Assembly (NCBI RefSeq): GCF_025466085.1
Contig: NZ_JANLOD010000048.1
Coordinates: 248,001-312,000, forward strand
Reading direction: 5' to 3'
Length of the DNA: 64,000 bases
DNA from: Pseudomonas sp. 14P_8.1_Bac3
Lineage (GTDB): Bacteria; Pseudomonadota; Gammaproteobacteria; Pseudomonadales; Pseudomonadaceae
Under the pieces are notes generated by a model. That model searched no databases and was not told where the DNA came from. It saw only the letters and a list, made by a program, of their open reading frames with translations. Shown in pieces: positions 35,058-47,075 of the stretch (within the stretch, counting starts at the first letter, position 1; every line of letters begins with the position of its first letter). The position numbers were made by a program, and so were the translations under genes.

Positions 35058-36365
35058 TTACAGGCCCGGCAGTACATCCGATGGAACGATCACACCCCCT
35101 TTCATCACAACGGGTACATTTTCGAGGATTGAAATATCGGCAATCGGATCGCCGTCGACCGCAACAAGGTCAGCAAAACGGCCCGCACTCACCGCGCCCA
35201 CATCTTGCTGCCAGTTCAGCAAGTCAGCGGCAACGATGGTGGCGGACTGGATGGCCTGCATGGGTGTCATTCCATACTTCACCATATAAGCGAACTGTCG
35301 GGCATTTTTGCCGTGAGGATAAATCCCCGCATCTGTACCGTAGGCGATTTTTACACCCGCTTTAACGGCCTTGCGAAATCCTTCACGCTGTACTTCCGTT
35401 GTTTCCGTATTTTTACGCAGGTAACTTTCCGGCCACTTTTCCTCGCGGCCAACTTTATCGATGAAGTCGCCGTTGTAGACGTCCATCACCAGATACGTGC
35501 CGTGTTCTTTCGCCAACTTGATGCCTTCGTCATCCAGCAGCGAGGCATGTTCAACGGATTTTGCGCCTGCCCGAATAGCGGCCTTGATCCCCTCGGTGCC
35601 ATGCGCATGCACGGTGGCATAGCTTTTGTGAACCTTGGCTTCCTGCACCACGGCGCGCATTTCATCTTCGGACATTTCCATTTGACCTGGCTCTGTCCCT
35701 TCGGCAAGCACGGCCCCCGTGCCGATCATCTTGATGGTGTCGACACCGTGCTGGAACAGATAGCGGGTCTTGATTCTCGCTTCATTGGTATCGCCGAACA
35801 CGCCTACGCGCATATCGTCGGGCAGCGTCACCCCGGAGGCGAAACCCGTCACTTCGCCCCCGCCCCCCGGTACCGACATGTAAGCCCCGACCACGTTCAT
35901 CCTGGGCCCCAACACCTGATTGGCATTGATCGCATCGCGCAGCGCGACGTCGGTGAAAGCCCGGTAAGTCCCGACGTCATGCACCGTGGTGAACCCGGCG
36001 CGCAACGTCTGATAAGCGTGCTTTGCCCCCAGCAGTGCATAGTCTTGCGGGGAATGCAGCAGCGGCTCCGCGACGTTATTGGTCATGTCCCAATCGGCAA
36101 TATGCGTGTGCATATCGATGAGGCCCGGCAACACTGTCTTGGCGGACCAGTCGATCACTTTGCCGTCTGCGGGGGCGGCACCCCAAGGGTCAACGGAAAC
36201 GATGCGATCACCGTCAATCTTGATGCGTTGATCGGTCAGCACCTTACCCCGCTCCACATCCACCAGACGGCCGGCGTGGATATAAACGATGTCAGCGTGC
36301 GCGGATAACGCCAGGGATGACAGCATTACAGCCAACATAAGGCGATTAATTTTAATACATTCCAT
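35058..36365 (-). CDS. Secreted metal-dependent amidohydrolase
   Basis: A 435-residue amidohydrolase-superfamily enzyme with a signal peptide (LMLAVMLSSLALSAHA, mature from D25). Metal ligands: H86-x-H88 in GLIDMHTHIA, the lysine in DTIKMIGTGA, histidines in YATVHAHGTEG and KSVEHASLL, and aspartate in KIAYGTDAGIYP. The set matches Xaa-Pro or Xaa-Arg dipeptidase-like and imidazolonepropionase-like members. It probably hydrolyses a peptide-like amide in the periplasm. It stands alone, with about 380 bases of non-coding DNA upstream. The substrate is not deducible. Confidence 0.9.
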   Translation of the reverse strand: MECIKINRLMLAVMLSSLALSAHADIVYIHAGRLVDVERGKVLTDQRIKIDGDRIVSVDPWGAAPADGKVIDWSAKTVLPGLIDMHTHIADWDMTNNVAEPLLHSPQDYALLGAKHAYQTLRAGFTTVHDVGTYRAFTDVALRDAINANQVLGPRMNVVGAYMSVPGGGGEVTGFASGVTLPDDMRVGVFGDTNEARIKTRYLFQHGVDTIKMIGTGAVLAEGTEPGQMEMSEDEMRAVVQEAKVHKSYATVHAHGTEGIKAAIRAGAKSVEHASLLDDEGIKLAKEHGTYLVMDVYNGDFIDKVGREEKWPESYLRKNTETTEVQREGFRKAVKAGVKIAYGTDAGIYPHGKNARQFAYMVKYGMTPMQAIQSATIVAADLLNWQQDVGAVSAGRFADLVAVDGDPIADISILENVPVVMKGGVIVPSDVLPGL

Positions 36366-36747
36366 TTTGTTCTCTCTTGTTATTTTTTTGGATGCCGTTA
36401 ATGAATTGCGCCCACACGGATGAAGCCTTCCTTCACCAAGTCGGCTCCACTAATTTCTATTAACTGATGTTAGGAGTTGGAAGGTCGGAGCCTGCACTGG
36501 CTGCAACTATAGAAAGGCCGACGGCTGTTGAGTTGTTTTTAATGTACGAAGTTGTCCGTGCCTGTAATAACTGCGTAACGTCAACGCAACTAAATCATGC
36601 ACTGCTTATATGCGCCGGAATTGACAAGTTCGGAGTAGAAAGGCACTACGCGGGGGAGAAATGGCGCACAGGCACGTTCTTCAGCAGGATGAAGACGCGG
36701 GGAAAGCCTGGCAGTGGGCGGCCCTTAAGGCCGCCTGCCCTGCTGTT
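36366..36747. other. Intergenic stretch between amidohydrolase and gamma-glutamyltransferase
   Basis: About 380 A+T-richer bases that should carry the amidohydrolase promoter. Near the right end GGCGGCC and GGCCGCC around CTTAA (36717-36736) form a hairpin about 12 bases beyond the 3' end of the transferase gene and may act as its terminator. Open frames here have no recognisable protein. Confidence 0.5.
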
Positions 36748-38358
36748 TCAGCACACGGCGATATGCGAATCGGTACGCGGCTCGGTGCCCCCGCACAGCA
36801 CACCGGTTTGCGGATCGCGCAGGATGATTTGCCCGCGCCCGTAACTCGTCAGGTCGCACACCACTTGTACCTCGTGCCCGCGTCGAGCCAGTGCCGCCGC
36901 CATGTCTCGCGATGCGCCCTGCTCGATCCCGATTTTCAAGCCGCCCAGCCATTGCCAGCGTGGTGCATCCAGCGCTGCCTGCGGGTTGAGGCCGAAATCC
37001 ACCAGGTTCATGACCATCTGCACATGCCCTTGCGGCTGCATGTAACCGCCCATCACGCCGAACGGTCCCATCGCCACGCCATCCTTGCTCAGGAAACCCG
37101 GGATGATCGTGTGAAAGGTCTTTTTGCCCGGCGCCAGGCAGTTGGCATGGGCAGGATCGAGGCTGAATTCTTCACCGCGATTTTGCAGGGCGATGCCGCT
37201 GTCGGGCAGTACCACGCCGGAGCCGAAGCCGTGGTAGTTGCTCTGAATGAACGACACCATGTTGCCTTCGGCATCGGCGGTGGCCAGGTACACCGTGCCA
37301 CTGGCGTGCGGGTCCCCGGGCTGCGGCGCCTGCGCGCGTTCGGCGATTTGTGCGCGCCGGTGCGCGGCGTAGTGGTCGCTGAGCAGATCGTCCACCGCCA
37401 CACGCATGTGTTCCGGATCGGTGATGTAGTGCAGGCCGTCGCTGTAGGCGAGTTTCATTGCCTCCAGTTGACGGTGCCAGGTCTGCTGGCTGTCGCGGTG
37501 ATCAAACTCAAAGCCTTCGAGGATTTTCAAGGTCATCAACGCGACGAGGCCCTGGCCGCTGGGTGGAATCTCCCAGACGTCGACACCGCGATAGTTGACC
37601 TTGATCGGATCGACCCATTGCGCGCGGTAATCGCGCAGATCACTGGCGCGCAGATAACCGCCAGTGGCTTGGGAATGCGCGTCGAGCCGTTGTGCCAGGG
37701 CGCCGCGATACAGGCTCTCGCACTCGGTGTTCGCCAGCTCCGTCAGCGTCCGGGCTTGCGCCGGGTTGCGGAACATCTCGCCGGCGCGAGGCGCGCGCCC
37801 CTCGATCAGGAAGGTCTCGAACCAGCTGTCGAGCACCGCGTCGCGATCCGGGGTGAAACCCTCCAGCGCCGTTTGCCATTGCAGCGCGACCACCGGCGAC
37901 ACCGGAAAGCCGTCGCGCGCCAGGCTGATCGCCGGTTGCAGCAGGTCGACAAAAGGCAGGCGGCCGAAGCGTCTGGACAACTCGGCCCAGGCCGACGGGC
38001 AACCTGGCACGGTGACCGGCGTCCAGCCGTGCAGGGGCATTTTTTCATGCCCGGCAGCTTTCACCGCGTCGATGCTCAGGCTTTGCGGTGCGGCGCCGTT
38101 GGCGTTCAACCCGTGCAATTTGTCCTGGGTCCAGACCAGCGCAAAGGCGTCACCGCCGATGCCGCAGCCGGTCGGTTCAACCACGGTCAGCGCCGCAGCG
38201 GTGGCAATCGCCGCGTCGATGGCATTGCCGCCCCTGCGCATGATTTCAATGCCGGCTTCGGCGGCCAGTGGCTGGGACGCGGCGACCATGCCGCGCTTGG
38301 CGAACACGCTTTGACGCTGCGAGGCGTAGGGATACTCGTGGGCAGAAAATTCGAACAT
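36748..38358 (-). CDS. Gamma-glutamyltransferase family protein (cytosolic)
   Basis: A 536-residue Ntn-hydrolase of the gamma-glutamyltransferase/cephalosporin acylase family. The autoprocessing site and nucleophile is T355 in HASGTVYLATADAEGNMVSF; the oxyanion and substrate loops SNYHGFGSGVV and GPFGVMGGYMQPQGH are also present. There is no signal peptide, so unlike classical Ggt it should work in the cytosol. It is last in an operon with an amino-acid ABC importer, which suggests that imported gamma-glutamyl or acylated amino acids are cleaved after uptake (inference). The ATG at 38358 (MFEFSAHEYPYASQRQ) is the family start. Confidence 0.92.
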   Translation of the reverse strand: MFEFSAHEYPYASQRQSVFAKRGMVAASQPLAAEAGIEIMRRGGNAIDAAIATAAALTVVEPTGCGIGGDAFALVWTQDKLHGLNANGAAPQSLSIDAVKAAGHEKMPLHGWTPVTVPGCPSAWAELSRRFGRLPFVDLLQPAISLARDGFPVSPVVALQWQTALEGFTPDRDAVLDSWFETFLIEGRAPRAGEMFRNPAQARTLTELANTECESLYRGALAQRLDAHSQATGGYLRASDLRDYRAQWVDPIKVNYRGVDVWEIPPSGQGLVALMTLKILEGFEFDHRDSQQTWHRQLEAMKLAYSDGLHYITDPEHMRVAVDDLLSDHYAAHRRAQIAERAQAPQPGDPHASGTVYLATADAEGNMVSFIQSNYHGFGSGVVLPDSGIALQNRGEEFSLDPAHANCLAPGKKTFHTIIPGFLSKDGVAMGPFGVMGGYMQPQGHVQMVMNLVDFGLNPQAALDAPRWQWLGGLKIGIEQGASRDMAAALARRGHEVQVVCDLTSYGRGQIILRDPQTGVLCGGTEPRTDSHIAVC

Positions 38359-38390
38359 GGCAGGACTCACACAAAAATAATGTTTTGAGC

Positions 38391-38469
38391 AGGCGCTGGC
38401 TTGCCTGGGTGGCAGCTGCGAATTCGCCGCACAATTCAGGGGCGCTTTCGCCAGCAAGCCGGCGCCTAC
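38391..38469. repeat. REP doublet
   Basis: Two inverted REP-like units: GGCGCTGGCTTGC on the left and GCAAGCCGGCGCC on the right, separated by about 45 bases, in the 129-base gap between transferase and ATPase genes. Such pairs are common in fluorescent pseudomonads and are mobilised by REP-associated transposases (RAYT). Confidence 0.75.
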
Positions 38470-38487
38470 AGAACGTGTTCACAACGC

Positions 38488-39267
38488 TCACAACACCCGG
38501 CTGAGAAACGCGCGGGTACGGGCGTGCTTGGGCTGGCTGAAGATCTGTTCCGGCGGGCCTTGCTCGATCAACTCGCCTTGATCGAGCACCACCACGCGGT
38601 CCGCCACCTCACGGGCAAAGCCCATCTCGTGGGTAACCACGACCATGGTCATGCCCTCCTCCGCCAGCTCCTTCATGACGTGCAGCACTTCGCCCACTGT
38701 CTCCGGGTCCAGCGCACTGGTGGGTTCGTCGAACAACATCGCCTGGGGCTTCATCGCCAAGGCGCGGGCGATGGCCACCCGTTGCTGCTGGCCACCGGAC
38801 AACATCGACGGATAGTGGTCGGCCTTTTCCGCCAGCCCTACGCGCTTGAGCAGCGCTCTCGCCTGCTCCACTGCCGCCGCGCGTGCCACACCGAGCACCT
38901 GGATCGGCGCCTCGATGATGTTTTCCAGTGCGGTCATGTGCGGGAACAGGTTGAAGCGCTGGAACACCATGCCGATGTCCCGGCGCTGGCGAGCGATGTT
39001 GCGTTCCGAATCCTTCACCAGCTTGCCGTTGGCTTTAGTGCGATAGCCCATCGGCTGGCCACTGACGCGGATCTGCCCGGACTGGATGTCTTCCAGCAGA
39101 TTGATGCAGCGAATGAACGTGGTTTTGCCCGAACCGGACGCACCGATCAGCACCACCACTTCACCGCGTCGCACTTGCAGCGAGATGCCCTTGAGAATCT
39201 CCAGGTCGCCGAAGGATTTGTGAATATCCAGCGCTTCGATGACCAGTTCTTCACTCATGTGCGCCAT
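38488..39267 (-). CDS. Polar amino acid ABC transporter ATP-binding protein
   Basis: A 259-residue ABC ATPase. Walker [11 protein letters not shown]-loop [16 protein letters not shown], signature LSGGQQQR, Walker [15 protein letters not shown] and the switch His in VVTHEMGFA are all intact; the sequence is that of the polar amino-acid uptake (PAAT) group, like GlnQ or HisP. MAHM at 39267 or MSEE at 39258 may be the start. It follows the permease with no gap (1-2 nt) and powers import by the permease and the binding protein upstream. Confidence 0.94.
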   Translation of the reverse strand: MAHMSEELVIEALDIHKSFGDLEILKGISLQVRRGEVVVLIGASGSGKTTFIRCINLLEDIQSGQIRVSGQPMGYRTKANGKLVKDSERNIARQRRDIGMVFQRFNLFPHMTALENIIEAPIQVLGVARAAAVEQARALLKRVGLAEKADHYPSMLSGGQQQRVAIARALAMKPQAMLFDEPTSALDPETVGEVLHVMKELAEEGMTMVVVTHEMGFAREVADRVVVLDQGELIEQGPPEQIFSQPKHARTRAFLSRVL

Positions 39268-39268
39268 T

Positions 39269-40036
39269 TCAACGCCCCCTCAGCAGTTTCATGGTAGTGC
39301 GCCCGAACAGGCGGCTGGCGGCGGGCGCAGGCCGGTCAGACTGGCCGAAGCGCGTTTCGAGCCAGCGCTGGAAAAAGCCCCAGAGCGTGGTCAAGGCGAG
39401 GAAGTAGATGGCAACCACCAGGTACAACTCGAACACGCGGAAGGTCGCGGAGGTGACCATTTGCGTGCTGAGCAGCAGTTCCTGCACGCCAATGACGCTG
39501 ACCAGCGTGGTGTTTTTCAGCATCACGTTGAACTCGTTGCCCAGCGGCGGCACGATCACCCGGAACGCCTGAGGCAGCACAATGCGCCGCATCAATTTGG
39601 GGAAGGTCATGCCCAGGGAACGCCCGGCTTCGTACTGGCCCTTGTCGACCGCGCCGATACCGGCACGGATGATCTCGGCCATGTACGCGCCCTCGTTCAG
39701 GCCCAGGGCGATGATCGCTGCCTGGATATTGCCCGGCACAATGAACCAGCCGAGGTCGAGATCTTCGAAGCGGAAAATCCCTCCGGCCGCCAGCGCCGTG
39801 TACAGAAACACGATCTGCACCAGCAGCGGCGTGCCGCGCATCAGCCACACATAAAACCGCACCGGGTACTGCAACAGCGGGTTGCTCGACAGCTTCATCA
39901 ACGCGGCAATCAATCCCAGCACGCAGCCAAGCAGCATTGCCGACACGCTGATCAGGCAGGTCAACCAAAGCCCGGTCAGGTACACATCGCTGGGTTGCAG
40001 CAGGTACTGCCAGAACACATCCCAATTGAAATTCAT
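39269..40036 (-). CDS. Polar amino acid ABC transporter permease
   Basis: A 255-residue inner-membrane permease of the His/Glu/Gln/Arg/opine group. It has about five helices and the EAA coupling loop ([33 protein letters not shown]) that contacts the ATPase. The ATG at 40036 ([17 protein letters not shown]) is 11 nt after the binding-protein stop. Only one permease gene is present, so it probably works as a homodimer. Middle gene of the importer operon. Confidence 0.93.
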   Translation of the reverse strand: MNFNWDVFWQYLLQPSDVYLTGLWLTCLISVSAMLLGCVLGLIAALMKLSSNPLLQYPVRFYVWLMRGTPLLVQIVFLYTALAAGGIFRFEDLDLGWFIVPGNIQAAIIALGLNEGAYMAEIIRAGIGAVDKGQYEAGRSLGMTFPKLMRRIVLPQAFRVIVPPLGNEFNVMLKNTTLVSVIGVQELLLSTQMVTSATFRVFELYLVVAIYFLALTTLWGFFQRWLETRFGQSDRPAPAASRLFGRTTMKLLRGR

Positions 40037-40047
40037 CGCATCCGCCC

Positions 40048-40854
40048 TCAGTCCAGTTTGTCGCTGTCGACATGCCATTTGCCCAAGAGCGCGGCGTAGC
40101 TGCCGTCGGCGCGCATGCCTTGCAGGACTTCGGTCAGGGCAGCGGTCAGCTGCGGATCGCTTTTACGCACGCCGAAACCGGTGAGGATGCGGTTGAACGC
40201 GGGCACTGCCGACTGGAACAGGTCTGGCGCCAGTTGTTGATAGTGCCCGGCGGATTCCACGGTGGTGCCGAACGCATCGACCTGGTTGATGCGCAGTGCC
40301 TGGAAGGCATCGGCGTCGACGTTGTAGACGACCAGTTTCATCGGCGCCTTGCCGGCTGCTTCGAGCTTTTCGTTTTCCTTGCCGAGCAGCATGCGGATGG
40401 TCGAACCGTTGCTGACCGCCACCTTGAGTCCGGACAGATCCTCCAAGGTATTCACCGATTTCGGATTGCCCTTGGGCACCACGATCGACTGACTGGAATA
40501 CATGAAGTTGACAATATCGATCACCTCGCGGCGTTCGGGTTTGTCGAACAGCTGGTCTACGATCATGTCGCACTGTTGCGCGAGCAACGCCGGGATCAGC
40601 CCGGCGAACGGCGAGATCCGCCATTCGACTTTCTTGTCCCCCAGGCGCTGGGCAATCGCCTCGCCCATGTCGACCTGCAAGCCGACCGGCTTTTGCTTGA
40701 GGTCAAACGACACCAGCGGTGGCGAGTCCATGCCGGAGCAGTAGACGATTTTCTCGCTCTTGCTCAAACGCTCCGGCAATTCGGGGGTGGCGAAGGCCGA
40801 CAGGGAACAGAGACTCAGGGTGACAACGGCAACTAACGCGCAAGACTTGGGCAT
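40048..40854 (-). CDS. Polar amino acid ABC transporter substrate-binding protein
   Basis: A 268-residue periplasmic binding protein with signal peptide (LVAVVTLSLCSLSAFA, mature from TPELPERL). The type II binding fold includes KPVGLQVDMGEAIAQRLG, ISPFAGLIPALLAQQCDMIVDQLFDKPERREVIDIVNF and the hinge DLSGLKVAVSNGSTI. First gene of the binding protein-permease-ATPase-transferase operon. Ligand is probably an amino acid or a gamma-glutamyl/acyl derivative, judged from the downstream transferase. Confidence 0.92.
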   Translation of the reverse strand: MPKSCALVAVVTLSLCSLSAFATPELPERLSKSEKIVYCSGMDSPPLVSFDLKQKPVGLQVDMGEAIAQRLGDKKVEWRISPFAGLIPALLAQQCDMIVDQLFDKPERREVIDIVNFMYSSQSIVVPKGNPKSVNTLEDLSGLKVAVSNGSTIRMLLGKENEKLEAAGKAPMKLVVYNVDADAFQALRINQVDAFGTTVESAGHYQQLAPDLFQSAVPAFNRILTGFGVRKSDPQLTAALTEVLQGMRADGSYAALLGKWHVDSDKLD

Positions 40855-40890
40855 GGCAAGACTCCAGGGTGTGCTGCAACGGATGTCCTT

Positions 40891-40973
40891 TGTAGGAGCC
40901 GGCTTGCCGGCGATAGCGGCTGACTGAGCGAGGCAAGGCTTGAGGCCCGATCGCCAGCAAGCCGGCTCCTACA
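40891..40973. repeat. REP doublet
   Basis: TGTAGGAGCCGGCTTGCCGG at the left is mirrored by CCAGCAAGCCGGCTCCTACA at the right around a short loop, the commonest REP form in the P. fluorescens group. It separates the importer operon from the GntR gene. Confidence 0.88.
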
Positions 40974-40983
40974 AGGGTTCGGA

Positions 40984-41652
40984 TTACTGGTGAGCTTCGA
41001 GAAACTGGATCAGGCGCGGGATGGTGCCTTCGATGTGCTCGCACACCACTTGCGCAGCTTTGTCCGGATCCCCGGAACGCAACGCGGCGACAATCGAGGC
41101 GTGTTCGTCCCGGGCGCTGCGGGGTTTGTCGGCGTGTTGCAGCCACAGGCGCATGTGCGGCTCGATCACCGAATACAGCGCGCTGATCTGGCGCATCAAC
41201 CGCGGACGCTCACTGAGGCTGCACAGGTACTCATGGAAAGCCCGGTGGCGACTGACCCATTCGGCGCCGTCTTCGCGGAAGTCGTCCATGTCATCGAGCA
41301 TCCGCTCCAGATGACTGAAGTGCCGCTCGGTCATCTTGGTCACGGCCACCCGGATCGCCAGGCCTTCAAGGGCGCTGCGCATCTCGAACACTTCGCGCAT
41401 TTCGTCGATGTTCAGACCGCGCACGATGGCGCCGCGATTGGGCCGCAGCGTCACCAGGCCATCCGCATCCAGGCGCCGAAAGGCCTCGCGCACCGGCATC
41501 CGGCTCATGCCGATTTCACCGGCGATGTCCTCGGCAATCAGCCGCTCACCGGTGCGGTAACGTCCTTTGCAAATGGCTTCGAGCAGAAAGTTGTAAGCCT
41601 CCTCCTCAGCGGTGACGGGCTGACGCTCTGTGTAAACCGGGGCGAACTTCAT
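40984..41652 (-). CDS. GntR family regulator (FadR/FCD subfamily)
   Basis: A 222-residue repressor-type regulator. The N-terminal winged helix spans about 15-80 (AYNFLLEAICKGRYRTGERLIAEDIAGEIGMSRMPVREAFRRLDADGLVTLRPNRGAIV); the C-terminal FCD ligand domain follows with helices and metal-binding type residues in HRAFHEYLCSLSERPRL and EHASIVAALRSGD. AAGGTG lies 6 nt before the ATG at 41652; an upstream TTG is less likely. It lies just upstream of the importer/transferase operon, same strand, and is its most likely regulator, sensing a carboxylate or amino acid. Confidence 0.9.
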   Translation of the reverse strand: MKFAPVYTERQPVTAEEEAYNFLLEAICKGRYRTGERLIAEDIAGEIGMSRMPVREAFRRLDADGLVTLRPNRGAIVRGLNIDEMREVFEMRSALEGLAIRVAVTKMTERHFSHLERMLDDMDDFREDGAEWVSRHRAFHEYLCSLSERPRLMRQISALYSVIEPHMRLWLQHADKPRSARDEHASIVAALRSGDPDKAAQVVCEHIEGTIPRLIQFLEAHQ

Positions 41653-41868
41653 GGGCGGCACCTTTTGTATTTTTGTATCCAATTATCCATGAAGCCAAAA
41701 CAGCATATTGCGTGCCAGTTCACGCTGATTGGTTTTAGGTGATTGATTCGATTGGTTTATTGAGCGAGTGAAGATTTTTCAGCGTGTTTCTTTTGAGGCA
41801 CGAGCGGGTTGAAATGCCCCAAGCCGTGGCGTGGTGCTACGGAAAAGTGCAGGCAAGTAACACAGACG

Positions 41869-42765
41869 CTAGCGCCTCAGGGTCTCACTGGGCAATTCTT
41901 TGAACAGCGCGCGGTAGCTGCTGGAGAACCGACCCAGATGCCAGAACGACCACTGCATCGCCACTTCAGCGACGGTGGTGTCCAGCGGCGAGCGGCTGAG
42001 CAGTTCGCGGTGGGCGCTGTTGAGGCGGCGCAGGCGCAGCCAGTGGGTGGGCGTCATGCCGGTGTAGGCCTTGAACGCATGCTGCAACTGACGCAGCGAA
42101 ACCCCGGCGATTTGCGACAGCTCCATCAGGTTCAGGGTTTCTTCGGGGGAATCGGCGGCCCACTCACCGATGCGCTTCATCACCGCCCGTTCTTCGGTGC
42201 GGCGCTGCAAACCGCCGCGATCCAGGCAGACGCAGGCGTTGTCGAGGATGTACAGGCAGTCCTCCAGCAACTGTTGGGTCAACGCTTCTTTGCTCGGTGG
42301 GTCGAGGGTCTGCGCCAGGCGGGTCAGGGTCCCGCTCAGCCAGCGACAGAACAACGCGTTCTGCCCTGAATTGAGCGGCGCCATGAACAAGCCTTCCAGC
42401 CGGGCGACATTCAGGCCGTGGCGCTGGACGAAATCCGGCCCGAACACCACGGCGATTTCCTGGTAGTTCTCCGGCGTGATCCAGATGTTGCGGCTTTCTT
42501 CATTCAACACGTACAGCGCGTTATCGCTGCGATCGAAACAGAACGCCAGCGAGCCCTCCGGCGCGCTGAAATTCTGCTCGACCCGGGTGTTCATCTGTTC
42601 TTCGTAGATCTCGACACCTTGCAGGTCGAGGTAGCGCACGCGCCCGGCGAAATGACCCGGCGACATCTGCTGGTAATGCTGGACCCAACCAGGCGTGGCG
42701 CGGATTTGCTCGGCGACGTCGGCGGTGTCGAACGCTTGGACCTGTAACGGGTTGAACGTTGTCAT
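41869..42765 (-). CDS. AraC family transcriptional regulator
   Basis: A 298-residue regulator. The N-terminal sensing part is of the EutR/OruR-like group (HYQQMSPGHFAGRVRYLDLQGVEIYEEQMNTRVEQ); the C-terminal 100 residues hold two helix-turn-helices (LNLMELSQIAGVSLRQLQHAFKAYTGMTPTHWLRLRRLNSAHREL, then TVAEVAMQWSFWHLGRFSSSYRALFKELPSETLRR). It is divergent from the glutamine-synthetase-like gene, 161 nt apart, and probably activates that polyamine or amine catabolic set. Such regulators sense small amines or amino acids. Confidence 0.92.
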   Translation of the reverse strand: MTTFNPLQVQAFDTADVAEQIRATPGWVQHYQQMSPGHFAGRVRYLDLQGVEIYEEQMNTRVEQNFSAPEGSLAFCFDRSDNALYVLNEESRNIWITPENYQEIAVVFGPDFVQRHGLNVARLEGLFMAPLNSGQNALFCRWLSGTLTRLAQTLDPPSKEALTQQLLEDCLYILDNACVCLDRGGLQRRTEERAVMKRIGEWAADSPEETLNLMELSQIAGVSLRQLQHAFKAYTGMTPTHWLRLRRLNSAHRELLSRSPLDTTVAEVAMQWSFWHLGRFSSSYRALFKELPSETLRR

Positions 42766-42926
42766 GAGTGACCTTACGCACTCGTTTGGTGCGCTTTGGT
42801 GCTGCTGAAAGTGGATAGATGGAACCTCAAGGCTCGCCCAAGATAGTCGTCAACGCGTCTCAGGGGAAGTGTGTGGTGGATGAAACCACCCTCCCCGGCG
42901 TTAATAAAACCAATAACGAGGTCTTT

Positions 42927-44285
42927 ATGAATGTCCCTTTCGATCAGCTGCTCACGTGGCTGAAAGATCACAAGATTACCGAAGTCGAGTGTGTCGTCAG
43001 CGACCTGACCGGCATTGCACGCGGCAAGATTGCACCCACCAACAAGTTCCTGCATGAGCGAGGCATGCGCCTGCCGGAAAGTGTGCTTCTGCAAACGGTA
43101 ACCGGGGACTTTGTCGACGACGACATCTACTACGACCTCCTCGACCCGGCCGACATCGATATGGTGTGCAAGCCGGTGTCGGATGCGGTCTACGTGATTC
43201 CATGGGCCATCGAGCCGACCGCGATCGTGATCCACGACACCTTCGACAAGTTCGGCAACCCGATCGAGCTGTCGCCGCGCAACGTGCTGAAGAAAGTCCT
43301 GCAGCTGTACACCGACAAGGGCTGGAAGCCGATTGTTGCACCGGAAATGGAGTTCTACCTGACCCAGCGCTGCGAAGACCCGGACTTGCCGCTCAAGGCA
43401 CCGCTGGGCCGTTCGGGCCGGGCGGAAAGCGGTCGGCAGTCGTTTTCCATCGACGCCGCCAACGAGTTCGATCCGCTGTTCGAAGACGTCTACGACTGGT
43501 GCGAACTGCAGGGCCTGGATCTCGACACGCTGATCCACGAAGACGGCCCGGCGCAGATGGAAATCAACTTCCGTCATGGCGACGCGCTGGACCTGGCCGA
43601 CCAGATCACCGTGTTCAAGCGCACCATGCGCGAAGCGGCACTCAAGCACAACGTGGCGGCGACGTTCATGGCCAAGCCGATTGGCGACGAGCCGGGCAGC
43701 GCCATGCACATTCACCAGAGCGTGGTGGACATCGCCACCGGCAAGCCGATCTTCGCCGGCGACGACGGGCAAATGAGCGAGCTGTTCCTGCATTACATTG
43801 GCGGCCTGCAGAAATACATCCCGAAAGTACTGCCGATGTTCGCGCCCAACGTGAACTCGTTCCGCCGCTTTCTTCCGGACACCTCAGCACCGGTGAACGT
43901 CGAATGGGGCGAAGAAAACCGGACTGTCGGCCTGCGTGTGCCGACCTCCAGCCCTGAAGCGATGCGCGTGGAAAACCGCTTGCCGGGCGCCGACGCCAAC
44001 CCGTACCTGGCGATCGCCGCCAGCCTGTTGTGCGGCTACCTCGGCATGGTCGAGGGCGTCGAGCCGAGCGCTGCAGTCCAGGGCCGCGCCTATGAACGAC
44101 GCAACCTGCGCCTGCCCATCACGATCGAAGACGCGCTGACGCAGATGGAAGAATGCGAAACCATCGGGCGTTACCTGGGCAGCAAGTTCGTCCGGGGTTA
44201 TGTCGCGGTCAAGCGTGCCGAGCACGAGAACTTCAAGCGGGTGATCAGTTCCTGGGAACGTGAGTTCCTGTTGCTGAGTGTCTAG
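42927..44285 (+). CDS. Glutamine synthetase family protein, probable gamma-glutamylpolyamine synthetase
   Basis: A 452-residue enzyme of the glutamine synthetase fold, shorter and less conserved than GlnA, as in PuuA/PauA/SpuI. Landmarks: SDLTGIARGKIAPTNKFL, the metal/ATP loop KPIVAPEMEFYL, EDGPAQMEINFRHGDALDLADQ, the ATP-site MAKPIGDEPGSAMHIHQS and the C-terminal NRTVGLRVPTSSPEAMRVENRLPGADANPYLAIAASL. It would ligate glutamate to an amine such as putrescine. An AGG-type site precedes the ATG at 42927 (MNVPFDQLLTWLK); the upstream open frame is not family-like. Next genes: a PotF-like binding protein and a PuuB-like oxidase, the following step of the gamma-glutamylated putrescine pathway. Confidence 0.92.
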   Translation: MNVPFDQLLTWLKDHKITEVECVVSDLTGIARGKIAPTNKFLHERGMRLPESVLLQTVTGDFVDDDIYYDLLDPADIDMVCKPVSDAVYVIPWAIEPTAIVIHDTFDKFGNPIELSPRNVLKKVLQLYTDKGWKPIVAPEMEFYLTQRCEDPDLPLKAPLGRSGRAESGRQSFSIDAANEFDPLFEDVYDWCELQGLDLDTLIHEDGPAQMEINFRHGDALDLADQITVFKRTMREAALKHNVAATFMAKPIGDEPGSAMHIHQSVVDIATGKPIFAGDDGQMSELFLHYIGGLQKYIPKVLPMFAPNVNSFRRFLPDTSAPVNVEWGEENRTVGLRVPTSSPEAMRVENRLPGADANPYLAIAASLLCGYLGMVEGVEPSAAVQGRAYERRNLRLPITIEDALTQMEECETIGRYLGSKFVRGYVAVKRAEHENFKRVISSWEREFLLLSV

Positions 44286-44317
44286 CAAACCAACGCTCAC
44301 ATGAGACCGCTTCCCCC

Positions 44318-46844
<2,527 letters not shown>

Positions 46845-46871
46845 CCACCCACTCGCTCACCGTGTCCTCCC

Positions 46872-46954
46872 TGTAGAAGCTGGCTTGCCGGCGATGGCGT
46901 CCTCACCCTGCCCGCCGGGCTTGAGGCCCGATCGCCGGCAAGCCGGCTCCTCCA
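46872..46954. repeat. REP doublet
   Basis: TGTAGAAGCTGGCTTGCCGG on the left and CCGGCAAGCCGGCTCCTCCA on the right, in the gap between the oxidase gene and the pqi operon; a slightly diverged copy of the same class as the one at 40891. Confidence 0.82.
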
Positions 46955-47075
46955 GTGGCGGGATGTGCAGTCGCTGCTCCTATTGTCTCGACTCGCCTTT
47001 TAATTTGCTCAATCGCTAGGCACTTCTATATTGAGGAGGTGCTCTGACTTTCCTGTCTCCTGGCGAGTGCGGCCT

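Noticed and set aside
36661..38388. 575-codon open frame on the plus strand
   Set aside because: Antisense to the gamma-glutamyltransferase gene and without any family signature.
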